Shown here in pieces: positions 34,931 to 44,275 of a stretch of DNA of 64,000 nucleotides. The position numbers and the translations under genes are program-made. The notes beneath the pieces are model-generated. The model saw nothing but the letters and a program-made list of their open reading frames with translations. It was not told the DNA's origin and did not search any database. Where the stretch lies: assembly GCF_001601575.1 (NCBI RefSeq), contig NZ_LOHZ01000042.1, positions 94,812 through 158,811 of the forward strand, in the 5' to 3' direction. Position 1 is the first letter of the stretch. Every line of letters begins with the position of its first letter. The stretch is from Thermovenabulum gondwanense. Lineage in GTDB: Bacteria; Bacillota; Thermosediminibacteria; Thermosediminibacterales; Thermosediminibacteraceae.

Positions 34931-35330
34931 ATATTATCACGGCACCGTCGATGTTAGTAAAAACATTTTCTTTTAGATTTTCCTCATCTATTGCAGTAAT
35001 TACAGTTTTATTTTTTATGCTGACTATGAAAGCCATTTTATCCATGATTATCAATGACTCCTTAACTCCTTTTTCTTCAGCTTTACTTACAGCATTTTTA
35101 AGTTTATCCCATTGCTCCTGGCTCAAATTCATGTTTCGCAATTTCATTCTCATAGCTGCATGACCTGAAATTTTTAAATCCAGTTTTAATTTTTCTTCTA
35201 ATATTTCTTTAAATTTGCCATCGGATTTTACCTTTTCTTGTTTTTCAACGGTGTATCTGTTTTTATCAACTTTTTCGATAATTGTACTTGATGGAGTCAT
35301 TAAGTCCGAAATTTTTATGAAATCACTCAT
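34929..35330 (-). CDS. TIGR02530-type flagellar protein
   Basis: 133 aa. The C-terminal two thirds (HAAMRMKLRNMNLSQEQWDKL ... VSIKNKTVITAID) match the family found between flgD and flgE in Firmicutes. No membrane segment. Its molecular role is not established; the position suggests hook assembly. GAGATGAGAAAATG precedes it. Confidence 0.85.
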   Translation of the reverse strand: MSDFIKISDLMTPSSTIIEKVDKNRYTVEKQEKVKSDGKFKEILEEKLKLDLKISGHAAMRMKLRNMNLSQEQWDKLKNAVSKAEEKGVKESLIIMDKMAFIVSIKNKTVITAIDEENLKENVFTNIDGAVII

Positions 35331-35349
35331 TTTCTCATCTCCAAAAGAC

Positions 35350-35739
35350 CTATTTTATTACTTTTACACCGGATAATGGTACTTTTACTTCTTCATCTCC
35401 TATAAGTAAACCTATTTCATTATTATCAACAACTATTCCCCTTACCTCTCCGGAGTACTCCTTTTCTTCATATACAGCTTTTACTTTATTTCCTATCAAA
35501 GAAATGCTCGATAAAAAGCTCAATTCTCTTCTCATTTCCTGAATCTGTTCTACTTGAGTAAAAGTAGCCAGCTGTGCTATATATTCCTTACTATCTAAAG
35601 GTTCCAGAGGATTTTGATTTTTTAATTCGGTAATCAAAAGCTTTAAAAATTCATCCTTCCCCAGGTTTTTTGTAACTGAATCCCTTTTACTTACCGAGGT
35701 ATTCATAACCTGGTAAGGAGTATAAATTTGTTCTACCAA
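35350..35739 (-). CDS. flgD: Flagellar hook-capping protein FlgD
   Basis: 129 aa, a short FlgD with the core motif LGKDEFLKLLITELKNQNPLEPLDSKEYIAQLATFTQVEQ. It caps the growing hook and is needed for FlgE polymerisation. TTG at 35739 is chosen as start because GGAGG lies 7 nt upstream; the open frame starts 9 nt earlier at a GTG overlapping that site. The C-terminal Ig-like domain of larger FlgDs is missing, as in many Firmicutes. Confidence 0.92.
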   Translation of the reverse strand: MVEQIYTPYQVMNTSVSKRDSVTKNLGKDEFLKLLITELKNQNPLEPLDSKEYIAQLATFTQVEQIQEMRRELSFLSSISLIGNKVKAVYEEKEYSGEVRGIVVDNNEIGLLIGDEEVKVPLSGVKVIK

Positions 35740-35754
35740 ATAAATCACCTCCCA

Positions 35755-37008
35755 TTAAACAAAATAATCTATGTTGCTTTGGCTTAAACTCCAAAAATAT
35801 AAATTTTTACTACCTTTGGTAATACCTGTAACATCGAAAGGCTCTTTTGTATCTTCAATTTTAAAATTATTCTTATGTTTAGTTGCTTTGTAAAACCAGT
35901 CCCTTCCCCTGCCGGAAAAGTCGTTGTAAAATCCCATTTCATTTTTAATATTCACTAATTCTATGTTTACATCCTCAAAACCCCGTTTCACTATTTGGCT
36001 TTTTAAATTATTAAGCCCTGCCTCTAAATCTTTTCTAACAAAGGGATTTTCTACAAAGATTTGAGCCTTTAAATTTTTTTCTTCATTTATTACTTTTATT
36101 ATCATTTCTCCTAAATGATCGGGTTTTAACCTGATATGAAGCTCTTTTGATTTGTCCTTAGCAATAACCGATATTTTTTCTATCAGTTCTTCAAAAAAGT
36201 TAGAATCAATTTTATCTTTTTCTCCCCTTACAAGTATTTCATCTTTATTCACCGGTTCCAAAGAAGTAGTTAAAATTCCTATGTCTTCCTTACTGAGCAC
36301 CGGCAAGACTGTAGATTCTTCTATTCTTAAATCTTCGGAAAAAATCTTTCTATAATTTGAAGAACCGGGGAATATTTCTTTTAATATTTTTATAACATTA
36401 TTTTTGTCACTGCTATCCGTGAATTCAAGTTTATCATGATATCCCGGGGTGATTTCTACCGGTCCATCCCTTTCGCTTTTTTCTCTACTCATTTTTTCAA
36501 GAAATCCTAAGCTTTCTTTGTGAACATATTCATTAAATTTCTCTTTTATTGCGGCTTTTTCTACATCCTCAACACCCAAAATATCTAAAAACCGGTTAAA
36601 TTTTTCATCAAAATCTTTTTTGGTTTTGCAATCCGAAATTATATCCTTCAGTAAAAGCCAAATTTTTTCTTCAATTTCTTTACCTTCATCTTCGCTATTT
36701 AATTGTAAATGAGTAATATTTTCTGGTATTTTTACCTCATCCTGAATAATATTAATATCCTGACCTTTAGAGGCTTCAGGAAAAAAATTCAAATAATAAG
36801 ATGAAAGTAACATCCAAAGTATGTTTTCTTCCTGACCATTGATTTCGCTTTCCTCATTAATGAGACCTATTTTCTGTTTAAGTTCAACTTCCATCAATTT
36901 ATTGAAAAATTTACTATTGTTACTCTTAATCTTATCTATCTTCAGACTAACAGGATTAATTTTCTGCTTGTTCGGATTGCAATTAATACAAACCACTGTT
37001 TTATCCAT
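35755..37008 (-). CDS. fliK: Flagellar hook-length control protein FliK
   Basis: 417 aa. A long, variable, hydrophilic N-terminal region is followed by the conserved FliK C-terminal domain (about 265-350: KELHIRLKPDHLGEMIIKV ... FVENPFVRKDLEAGLNNLKSQI). It measures hook length and triggers the FlhB switch. The GGAGGTGAG-type site precedes the ATG. Confidence 0.88.
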   Translation of the reverse strand: MDKTVVCINCNPNKQKINPVSLKIDKIKSNNSKFFNKLMEVELKQKIGLINEESEINGQEENILWMLLSSYYLNFFPEASKGQDINIIQDEVKIPENITHLQLNSEDEGKEIEEKIWLLLKDIISDCKTKKDFDEKFNRFLDILGVEDVEKAAIKEKFNEYVHKESLGFLEKMSREKSERDGPVEITPGYHDKLEFTDSSDKNNVIKILKEIFPGSSNYRKIFSEDLRIEESTVLPVLSKEDIGILTTSLEPVNKDEILVRGEKDKIDSNFFEELIEKISVIAKDKSKELHIRLKPDHLGEMIIKVINEEKNLKAQIFVENPFVRKDLEAGLNNLKSQIVKRGFEDVNIELVNIKNEMGFYNDFSGRGRDWFYKATKHKNNFKIEDTKEPFDVTGITKGSKNLYFWSLSQSNIDYFV

Positions 37009-37051
37009 TTTCTCACCTCCTTTCTCTAACTGAATTATTTAAAAAGAAACT

Positions 37052-37618
37052 CTATAAATTTCCCAGTTTTTTGGTAATCTCCGCAGCTTTTTTGGGTTGA
37101 ATAGAGGATAAGATACTGGAAACCGATTCCTTTTTCATATTAGATAATATTTTTGTCACTTGATCCACGGACATTTCTTCAAATATTTTGGCAGCACTCG
37201 AAGGATCCATTAATTCATAATAGGAAGCAATGTCTTTCATTGCCTTTTTGTTATTCTCCAATTTATTATTTTCTTCCTCTATATACGCTTGAAGTTTTTT
37301 TAGTTCCTCTTCTTTTTTTGACAATTCTTCTTCCTTTTTCAAAATTTCTTCTTCTTTCTGCTTTAACAGCTCTTCCTTACTTTTTAGCTCATCTTCTTTC
37401 TGTTTTAAAAGATCTTCCTTCGAAAGCAGGGTACTATTCGAGTTAGTTTCCTTAATTAAGTTCTTGGTAAACGGGAGTTTCTCCAAAATTGACAGAACCT
37501 TAGGATTTAATTTTGAAGGATCAGCAGATTTTACGATGAAATATAAGGTAAAAAGAAAGGTAATTATAAACAATATTAATAAAATAAAAACTGTAATTTT
37601 AAATTTATTTGAAGACAT
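37052..37618 (-). CDS. MotE/YlxF-like chaperone-type protein
   Basis: 188 aa. One N-terminal membrane helix (about 8-28), a long charged coiled coil (about 60-125, repeated KEEELKK pattern), and a C-terminal MgtE-N-like helical domain (YYELMDPSSAAKIFEEMSVDQVT). This architecture fits MotE/YlxF, which in other bacteria assists MotB or FliK-region assembly. The start overlaps the fliJ stop by one base. Confidence 0.8.
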   Translation of the reverse strand: MSSNKFKITVFILLILFIITFLFTLYFIVKSADPSKLNPKVLSILEKLPFTKNLIKETNSNSTLLSKEDLLKQKEDELKSKEELLKQKEEEILKKEEELSKKEEELKKLQAYIEEENNKLENNKKAMKDIASYYELMDPSSAAKIFEEMSVDQVTKILSNMKKESVSSILSSIQPKKAAEITKKLGNL

Positions 37619-38070
37619 TAATTCGATTCATCCCTTCTTGAAAAAACAATTATAGCATGCTCATCCAGATTCTTTTGCGCCTGTTTCCCGTATTCTTCCA
37701 GAAAAAGCTTGAATCTCTTTTCTTTTAAAATTTCCAGAATCCTTCTTTCCCTTTTTGCATTCAAAAATTCATTTAAAGCACAATCGTACATTCTTTGCGC
37801 TTCTTCTACCTTTTTTCTCTGCTTATACGTCAATTCAGATAATTTTCTATAAAAATTATCAAGATTAATTAACTCGTAAGCTTTTATAGAATCTACTTGT
37901 CTCGAGGTGCTTTGGAGTAAAATTTCGCCTTTAATACCTTCCAGATAATCTAAAACATATCTTTCTTCTTCCAACCTCTTTTTTGCTTTAAAAAGTTCTT
38001 CTTTTTTTAAATTTTCTATAACCATTTTAGCATTTAAAAGTTTTTCCAATTTAAATTTAAATTTTTTCAT
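37618..38070 (-). CDS. fliJ: Flagellar export protein FliJ
   Basis: 150 aa, almost entirely coiled coil, starting FKFKLEKLLNAKMVIENLKK, the usual FliJ start. FliJ acts as the central stalk of the FliI ATPase ring and recycles chaperones. It overlaps fliI by 4 bp. Confidence 0.9.
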   Translation of the reverse strand: MKKFKFKLEKLLNAKMVIENLKKEELFKAKKRLEEERYVLDYLEGIKGEILLQSTSRQVDSIKAYELINLDNFYRKLSELTYKQRKKVEEAQRMYDCALNEFLNAKRERRILEILKEKRFKLFLEEYGKQAQKNLDEHAIIVFSRRDESN

Positions 38071-39404
38071 TCTATTTCATCCCCGGAAAAAATATCTTTT
38101 AAAAGCGCAAAGGTTTCTTCAAAGGTTGATTTTTCATTTATTTCCTGTTTCAAGAAATTATTCACCCTATCAATATATCTTAAAGCTTCGTCTATCTTAG
38201 GATTAGTGCCTTTTTTATATGCACCTATGTTTATTAATTCTTCCGCTTCCTTATATACCGAAAGGATGTTTTTTACCCTTAAAGACAATCTTCTGTGCTC
38301 TTCCGTTATCACTTCATCCATTAATCTGCTAATACTTGATAAAACGTCAATTGCAGGATAAAAATTCATGTTTGCGAGAGTTCTTGAAAGAACAATATGG
38401 CCATCCAAAATCCCTCTTACGGCATCAGAAATAGGTTCATTAAAGTCATCCCCATCTACAAGAACGGTATAAATACCAGTAATGGAGCCCACCTTTCCCC
38501 TGCCCGCTCTTTCCAGTAATTTGGGAAGTACGGCAAAAACCGAAGGCGTATAACCCCTACTAACCGGTGGCTCGCCCGCTGAAAGTCCAACTTCCCTTTG
38601 AGCCATTGCAAATCTCGTAATAGAATCCATCATAAGCATTACATCCATCCCCTGATCCCTGAAATACTCAGCTATGGCAGTAGCGGTAAAAGCTCCTTTC
38701 GTTCTTATCAGAGGAGGGTTATCGGAAGTTGCCACTACAACTACCGAGCGTCTTAAACCTTCTTCTCCCAGGTCCTTTTGAATAAAACTATTAAGTTCTC
38801 TACCTCTCTCGCCTATCAGGGCTATAACATTAATATCTGCCTTAGAGTTCCTCGCTATCATCCCAAGAAGCGTACTTTTTCCTACTCCACTTCCTGCAAA
38901 TATCCCTATTCTTTGTCCCTTACCACAGGTTAAAAGTGCATCAATGGCTCTTACTCCTAATGTCAAAGGCTCTTTTATAGGTTTTCTATCAACGGGATTA
39001 GGGGGATTATTATTCAGAGGATACTTTGTTAGATTCTTGATTGGACCCTTACCATCTATAGGATTGCCTAACCCATCTAATATTCTTCCCAGCAGGTTTT
39101 CCCCTACCGGAACCGAAAGCTTTTCCCCTAAGGCAATCACATCCCAACCCGGACCAATAGATTCTATATCCGCTAAAGGCATTAATATAATTTTATCTTC
39201 GTTGAATCCCACTACCTCCGCTAAAATACTTTTACCACTTTCCTTCGAATAATAAGGGGATATTTCACAAAGCTCCCCAATTTCAGCAATAGGACCCTCC
39301 GCTTCCATAGTAAGTCCAACAATTTTCGAAATTTTACCCTTTGGTCTTATCGTTTCTGTGTTTGCTATAATTTTTCTATAAAATTCAAAGTTTTCTTCAA
39401 TCAT
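38067..39404 (-). CDS. fliI: Flagellum-specific ATPase FliI
   Basis: 445 aa. F1-beta-like ATPase with Walker A GIFAGSGVGKSTLLGM (about 165-180), Walker B DVMLMMDSITRFAMAQREVGLSAGEPP, and the family C-terminus. It energises substrate entry into the export gate. It overlaps fliH by 8 bp. Confidence 0.97.
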   Translation of the reverse strand: MIEENFEFYRKIIANTETIRPKGKISKIVGLTMEAEGPIAEIGELCEISPYYSKESGKSILAEVVGFNEDKIILMPLADIESIGPGWDVIALGEKLSVPVGENLLGRILDGLGNPIDGKGPIKNLTKYPLNNNPPNPVDRKPIKEPLTLGVRAIDALLTCGKGQRIGIFAGSGVGKSTLLGMIARNSKADINVIALIGERGRELNSFIQKDLGEEGLRRSVVVVATSDNPPLIRTKGAFTATAIAEYFRDQGMDVMLMMDSITRFAMAQREVGLSAGEPPVSRGYTPSVFAVLPKLLERAGRGKVGSITGIYTVLVDGDDFNEPISDAVRGILDGHIVLSRTLANMNFYPAIDVLSSISRLMDEVITEEHRRLSLRVKNILSVYKEAEELINIGAYKKGTNPKIDEALRYIDRVNNFLKQEINEKSTFEETFALLKDIFSGDEIE

Positions 39405-40182
39405 ATATCAGCTCCATCTCTTTCAATTTTTTTTCTATTATATTTAGCTGGGTTTTTATGCCCGCATCAATGGTAAACCCGGAATTTTCCAATATAAGGT
39501 CTCCCTTTTGTAAAGTAGGATCGCTTATAATTGAAATTTTTTTGTAACCTGTTTCTCCTTTTATTTGTTCTAACTTATCCTTCAAAATATCATAATCAGA
39601 GGGCGATAATCGAATTAATATCTCCCGATCTTCCCTTGCTTTTTTTAAACCCTTTTCTATAAGTCCTTTTATATAATCGCCGTCAATTTCGATAATTTTC
39701 CCGAGAATTTTTTCTGCAATGTACAGGGATAATTTTAAAGCCTGCTTTTCGATTTGTTCTAATTTTTCCTGGTAATCCAAAAATAAATTCTTTTCTAATT
39801 CTTTGAATTGATTAAGATAAACGGAAAAAAGCTCTTCCCCTTTTTTCCTACCCTCATATATTCCTTTATTATAGCCTTCATGGAAACCTTTTTCATAAGC
39901 AGATTTTAAAATTTGTTCTTTTTCATTTTCTGCTTTAGTTAATATTTCCTCGGCTTCTTTTTTAGCTTGAGAAATTATTCTTTCCTTTTCCTCCTCAGCT
40001 GATTGTATGAGTTGCTTTTTTAAAATCTCCTGTTCAAAGGGATCAATAATGTCTTCTTGTCTTTGATGAACCGGTAATTCCGCAAGGTTCTCACGATTAT
40101 GTACTTCAAATAAAAATGTTTTACCGTTTTCCAATTTTACCGGATTATCGTAAAGTACAATCCTTTTCAATACCTTAGACAA
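39397..40182 (-). CDS. fliH: Flagellar assembly protein FliH
   Basis: 261 aa. Central coiled-coil with Gly repeats (EKGFHEGYNKGIYEGRKKGEE) and a C-terminal V-ATPase E-subunit-like domain (ALKLSLYIAEKILGKIIE ... ADIGIKTQ-like end SGFTIDAGIKTQL). FliH holds FliI at the C-ring and restrains its ATPase. It overlaps fliG by 8 bp. Confidence 0.92.
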   Translation of the reverse strand: MSKVLKRIVLYDNPVKLENGKTFLFEVHNRENLAELPVHQRQEDIIDPFEQEILKKQLIQSAEEEKERIISQAKKEAEEILTKAENEKEQILKSAYEKGFHEGYNKGIYEGRKKGEELFSVYLNQFKELEKNLFLDYQEKLEQIEKQALKLSLYIAEKILGKIIEIDGDYIKGLIEKGLKKAREDREILIRLSPSDYDILKDKLEQIKGETGYKKISIISDPTLQKGDLILENSGFTIDAGIKTQLNIIEKKLKEMELIYD

Positions 40183-41182
40183 TTATCTCATCTCCTCCGC
40201 CGCGGGAAATTATAATTTCACCCGCATCCTCGAGCTTTCTTATAATAGCAACTATCTTTTGCTGTGCCTCTTCTACATCCCTCAATCTTACCGGTCCCAT
40301 GTACTGTAAATCTTCCTGTATCATTTCAGCCTGGCGCTTTGAAACGTTAGAGAATATTTTGTTTTTGACCTCCTCGCTGGAACCTTTCAAAGCAAGAACC
40401 AGATCCTGATTATCCACTTCACGGAGTATTCTTTGAATAGTTTTATTGTCAAGGGCAATAATATCTTCAAAAACAAACATTCTGCGTTTTATTTCGTCAG
40501 CAAGTTCCGGGTTTTCCATTTCAAGCACTTCAAGGATATTTTTTTCTGTGGTTCTATCAACGTTATTTAATATATTTACTATAGCCTGTACACCACCCGC
40601 ATTGGTAAAATCCTCCATGACTACCGAGGCTAATTGTTTTTCCAATACTTTTTCAATTTCAAAAATAACCTCAGGAGAAGTTCTGTCCATCATTGCTATC
40701 CTCTTGGCAATCTCCACTTGCTTTTCCGGAGGTAAATTTGAAAGTATTTTTGCCGCCTGTTCAGGATGAAGGTATGTTAAAACAAGAGCTATGGTCTGTA
40801 CGTTTTCATTTTGCAGGAAGTTCACAAGTTGAGCCGGATCGGCTTTTCGTATAAAATCAAAAGGTCTAACCTGTAGAGAGGAAGTGAGTTTGTTTATAAT
40901 TTCAAAGGCTTTTTGCGTACCCAGGGCTTTTTCTAAAATTTCCTTGGCATAATCTATTCCACCCTGAGTGATATAGTCGCTGGCAACAAACATGGTTTTA
41001 AAATCATCAAAAACAGATTTTTTTTCTTCATCGGTCACTTTCCGCAAACTCGCGATATCTAATGTCAATTGCTCGATTTCTTCTTCCTTTAAATATTTAT
41101 AGACATTTGCCGCGAGTTCAGGCCCAAGGGAAGCGATAAATATTGCTGCTTTTTGTCTCCCTGTAAGGCGGCTTATAGGCAT
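40175..41182 (-). CDS. fliG: Flagellar motor switch protein FliG
   Basis: 335 aa from ATG 41182 (GTGAGGTG 6 nt upstream). N-terminal FliF-binding, middle (EHPQ-type motif is LTYLHPEQAAKILSNLP) and C-terminal torque domains (FEDIIALDNKTIQRILREVD; RDVEEAQQKIVAIIRKLEDAGEI) are complete. It converts ion flow at MotAB into rotation. Confidence 0.97.
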   Translation of the reverse strand: MPISRLTGRQKAAIFIASLGPELAANVYKYLKEEEIEQLTLDIASLRKVTDEEKKSVFDDFKTMFVASDYITQGGIDYAKEILEKALGTQKAFEIINKLTSSLQVRPFDFIRKADPAQLVNFLQNENVQTIALVLTYLHPEQAAKILSNLPPEKQVEIAKRIAMMDRTSPEVIFEIEKVLEKQLASVVMEDFTNAGGVQAIVNILNNVDRTTEKNILEVLEMENPELADEIKRRMFVFEDIIALDNKTIQRILREVDNQDLVLALKGSSEEVKNKIFSNVSKRQAEMIQEDLQYMGPVRLRDVEEAQQKIVAIIRKLEDAGEIIISRGGGDEIIV

Positions 41183-41192
41183 ATCAAACACC

Positions 41193-42749
41193 TCACTCTT
41201 CATTCAGCCAGGATCGAATTATCTTGGCAACATCTTCCGGCCTATTTCTTACCAGCATTTCTATATCTCTCGTTCTATTTTTTTCTTCAAGGATATTTAA
41301 ATCTTCTTTTTCCTTTGAAGAAGTTGCAGCTTGTTGTAAGATAAGTTGCTGGGCTAGCTTTTCTTCCATTGCCCTTTTTCTCGCTGTCAATAAACGCCTT
41401 GCAATCACAAAAACTAATATTAATGCAATAGCAGAAATTACTAAAATATATAACCTCTGCCTTGCCTGACTTTTCTTATCTTCTTCCATTTGCTTGGCCA
41501 GGGATTCTGTTAATGATCTTTCAAAAGTCATTCCTTCAACTGTAATAATATCTCTATTACTGTCAAAGCCTATTGCACTTCCCACTAAGGAAGCTATTTT
41601 ATTTTTCTCTTCATCGGTCAAATTCCTGTTAATAACCACAGATACCGTTAATTTTTTAACCGCTCCAGGTGCAATGGTAATATTTTCAATAGACTCATTT
41701 AATTCGTAATTTTTTACCGTATCCGTTTTTTGATAACTTGATGAGCCACCTTGATTTTGTTGCCCTTGATAACCGGGTATTTGTGAAGTTGTTCCGGGGA
41801 CACCCACCGGGGAAGAAGAATTCCCGCTAAAATACTCCTTAATTTCCTGGACGCTTCGTAATATTCCTTCTCCGGACTCTGGATTCGGCGAGGTAAACAA
41901 TTTGTTTTCTACTACCTTTTTATCAAAATTCAATTGAGCATTTACTCTAACAGCAACGTTCCCGGGACCAAATATTTGTTCCAAAAGGGATTGAACCTTT
42001 GATTGTAAATCATTTTGAAACTTGTATTGTACGGCAAATTGAGAGTCTACAATTTGCCTTGAATTATCCTCCGAGAGGGATATATTGGAAAGTACTCTCC
42101 CATACTCGTCCACAATTGTTACGTTTTCAGGTTTCAAACCTTCAACTGAATGGGAAATTAAATTTATAATACCCTTTACCTCTTCTTCTTCCAGTTTTTC
42201 TCCAGGTTTTAATTTTAAGAATACCGCAGCCGACGCTTCCTTTTGGCCGGATGGATCGATAAAAAGAGTTTTCTGGGGTATAACAAGATGCACCCTTGCC
42301 TCTTCTACCTGATTTAATTCTTTTATGGTTCTTGTTAATTCTCCCTGAAGTGCCTGATTATATCTCACCTGTTTTTCCCACTCTGTCATGCCGAGATTCA
42401 TTTTCCCAAAAATATCATTAAATCCAATCTCTCCACCACTTGGAAGTCCTTCTTGAGCAAGAGAAAGACGAATTTTATAGACATCCTTAGATTCAACTTC
42501 AATAGTTTTTCCAGAATCAATAAGTCTGTATTTAACCTTCATTGCATCAAGCCTTTTTACTATTTCGCCCGCATCTTTGGTATCCAAATTGGAATATAAA
42601 ACGGCATACTGGGGTTTTGTAATAAAATAAAAAAGTAAAAAAACGGAAAGCAATACTATAATCGTTCCGCTTATAAATCTAATTTTTTGAGTTTTACTTT
42701 TACTTTCCCAGAATTCTATGATTCTTGTTTTAATTTCTTCAAAATTCAT
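41193..42749 (-). CDS. fliF: Flagellar MS-ring protein FliF
   Basis: 518 aa. Two membrane helices bracket the ring-building domains: the first at about 25-45, the second at about 430-452. The YscJ-like motif (YSNLDTKDAGEIVKRLDAMK; LSLAQEGLPSGGEIGF) is intact. The C-terminal tail (RNRPEDVAKIIRSWLNEE) is the FliG-binding segment. It is the base on which the flagellum assembles. Confidence 0.97.
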   Translation of the reverse strand: MNFEEIKTRIIEFWESKSKTQKIRFISGTIIVLLSVFLLFYFITKPQYAVLYSNLDTKDAGEIVKRLDAMKVKYRLIDSGKTIEVESKDVYKIRLSLAQEGLPSGGEIGFNDIFGKMNLGMTEWEKQVRYNQALQGELTRTIKELNQVEEARVHLVIPQKTLFIDPSGQKEASAAVFLKLKPGEKLEEEEVKGIINLISHSVEGLKPENVTIVDEYGRVLSNISLSEDNSRQIVDSQFAVQYKFQNDLQSKVQSLLEQIFGPGNVAVRVNAQLNFDKKVVENKLFTSPNPESGEGILRSVQEIKEYFSGNSSSPVGVPGTTSQIPGYQGQQNQGGSSSYQKTDTVKNYELNESIENITIAPGAVKKLTVSVVINRNLTDEEKNKIASLVGSAIGFDSNRDIITVEGMTFERSLTESLAKQMEEDKKSQARQRLYILVISAIALILVFVIARRLLTARKRAMEEKLAQQLILQQAATSSKEKEDLNILEEKNRTRDIEMLVRNRPEDVAKIIRSWLNEE

Positions 42750-42768
42750 TTATTTTCCACCTTTACCC

Positions 42769-43062
42769 TTATATCTGCATTCTCATTATTTCCTGATATG
42801 CTTCAATAGCTTTATTCCTGATTTGTACGGTAAGCTCCAGAGAAAGTTTTGCCTTTTCCGCAGATATCATCAGATTGTGGACATTTACATCATTACCCAG
42901 TAAAAAGTCATTTGCCTTATTTTCATAATCCTTTTGCAAATCGTTTACCCGGTTTAATGCTTCTTTTAAGAAATTAACAAATTCTGAAGAAGAATTTTCT
43001 TCCTTTCGTTGATTTAAACCTATTGGATTTAAAGATACCTTTTCTATTCTATTTATTTCCAA
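42769..43062 (-). CDS. fliE: Flagellar hook-basal body protein FliE
   Basis: 97 aa; contains the family pattern FVNFLKEALNRVNDLQKDYENKANDFLLGNDVNVHNLMI and ends VQIRNKAIEAYQEIMRMQI. It links the MS ring to the rod. Third gene of the operon. Confidence 0.94.
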   Translation of the reverse strand: MEINRIEKVSLNPIGLNQRKEENSSSEFVNFLKEALNRVNDLQKDYENKANDFLLGNDVNVHNLMISAEKAKLSLELTVQIRNKAIEAYQEIMRMQI

Positions 43063-43086
43063 TTATTTCTCCTCCCATATAATTTT

Positions 43087-43527
43087 TTATCCTTTTCCAA
43101 TTTCCAGTGCTTTACTTATCATATTCTTGGTGGAATTTATCGCGGTAACATTAGCTTCATAACTTCTTGTTGCAGAAATCATATCAACCATTTCTTCTAC
43201 AATGTTTACATTGGGCATTCTTACATATCCCTTTTCATCCGCATCAGGATGAGCTGGGTCATATACTATTTTAAATGGCCTTTGGTCTTCTATAATGGCC
43301 GCAACCCTCACACCTTTTCCGCTATAATTTATCTTATCCCTTAATATTTCATTAAAATCCGAACTTTCATTCATTTCTTGAAAAACTACCATTTTTCTCC
43401 TGTAGGGTTCACCCTTCTCCGTCCTCGTAGTATCCACATTGGCTATATTGCTGGATATTACATCAAGCCTTAATCTTTGAGCTGTCAAAGCCGAAGCACT
43501 TATTTCCATTGATTTAAAAATACTCAA
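43087..43527 (-). CDS. flgC: Flagellar rod protein FlgC
   Basis: 146 aa. Rod signature SASALTAQRLRLDVISSNIANVDTTRT at the N-terminus and VEEMVDMISATRSYEANV at the C-terminus. Proximal rod component, exported without cleavage. It follows flgB by 3 bp. Confidence 0.95.
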   Translation of the reverse strand: MSIFKSMEISASALTAQRLRLDVISSNIANVDTTRTEKGEPYRRKMVVFQEMNESSDFNEILRDKINYSGKGVRVAAIIEDQRPFKIVYDPAHPDADEKGYVRMPNVNIVEEMVDMISATRSYEANVTAINSTKNMISKALEIGKG

Positions 43528-43530
43528 TTA

Positions 43531-43935
43531 TTATTTCCTCCCTTCATTTATAGCAGTCCTTAACAAGGAAAACTCTTTTGAAACCTGCTCCACCAGTACA
43601 TTATAAGACAGGCTGTTTTCTGCGAGTTCCACCATTTCTTTTTCCACATCTACATTGTTACCATCTTCTCTGTATGCGGTATTTTCCTCACGATAAAGTA
43701 CAGGCTTCAAGGTTAAAGGGGAATAGATCTTTTTAATATGTCTCTCGTTTGTAGTAGATAAAGAAATTTTATTGTTTTTACTTAAAAAATCCCTTAAATA
43801 ATCTTCGAAAATCACCTTTGTTTTTTTAAAATTTGGTGTATCCGCATTTGCTATATTATTAGCGATTACCTCATTTCTCAGCCATTTTGCATCTAAAGCC
43901 TTTTCCATTAAGGAAATATTCTCGAAAATTCCCAT
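43531..43935 (-). CDS. flgB: Flagellar rod protein FlgB
   Basis: 134 aa from ATG 43935 (GAGGTG 6 nt upstream). Rod signature LDAKWLRNEVIANNIANADTPNFKK and C-terminal VDVEKEMVELAENSLSYNVL are present. It is the first gene of the fla/che operon, about 180 nt after the riboswitch terminator. Confidence 0.95.
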   Translation of the reverse strand: MGIFENISLMEKALDAKWLRNEVIANNIANADTPNFKKTKVIFEDYLRDFLSKNNKISLSTTNERHIKKIYSPLTLKPVLYREENTAYREDGNNVDVEKEMVELAENSLSYNVLVEQVSKEFSLLRTAINEGRK

Positions 43936-43944
43936 AATCTGCAC

Positions 43945-44116
43945 CTCTTTTAAAAACTAAATACACTATATCCCTAAATTAAAAAATTACTACTTTTTTT
44001 TGCAATTTCCTGCAACATCAAGAAAATATATAAAAAATTTGTAAAAAAATGCAATAAATTCGTTTATAAAATATTATATCATAACAAATTTTTCTTTTAT
44101 ACGACAAAATTATTAA
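43945..44116 (-). other. A/T-rich leader between riboswitch terminator and flgB
   Basis: 172 nt, almost only A and T on either strand, no open frame of note. It includes a TGATATAAT that could be an extra -10 element without a good -35, and a TTGCA/TGCAA inverted repeat. I see no clear function beyond leader RNA. Confidence 0.4.
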
Positions 44117-44148
44117 TAAAAAAACAACCTACCGTGGAAAATAGGCTG
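44117..44148 (-). terminator. Terminator of the c-di-GMP riboswitch
   Basis: Stem CAGCCTA/TAGGTTG (44142-44148 with 44125-44131) followed by eight T-rich positions on the minus strand. The strand GGCAGCC is also complementary to GGCTGCC at the aptamer's 3' end, the expected switch between aptamer and terminator structures. Confidence 0.85.
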
Positions 44149-44162
44149 CCTTTTAAAAATTA

Positions 44163-44246
44163 TTCGGCAGCCTGGCAGCCATAGCATGATATGCCTTAGG
44201 CCCATAGCTTTGCGTCCCTGCCTTTCGACAGGTTTGCCCTTTTCGA
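44163..44246 (-). promoter_or_regulatory. Cyclic di-GMP-I (GEMM) riboswitch aptamer
   Basis: The minus strand carries the GEMM-I core in order: AAGGGCAAACC, CGAAAGG tetraloop hairpin, AGGGACGCAAAGC, GGGCCTAAGGC and the 3' GGCTGCC closing strand. It lies between a sigma-A promoter and the fla/che operon. In Clostridioides difficile a riboswitch of this class before flgB turns motility off at high c-di-GMP; the terminator here suggests the same. Confidence 0.93.
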
Positions 44247-44275
44247 CATTTTTCTATAATGTTTTCCTTAATTAA

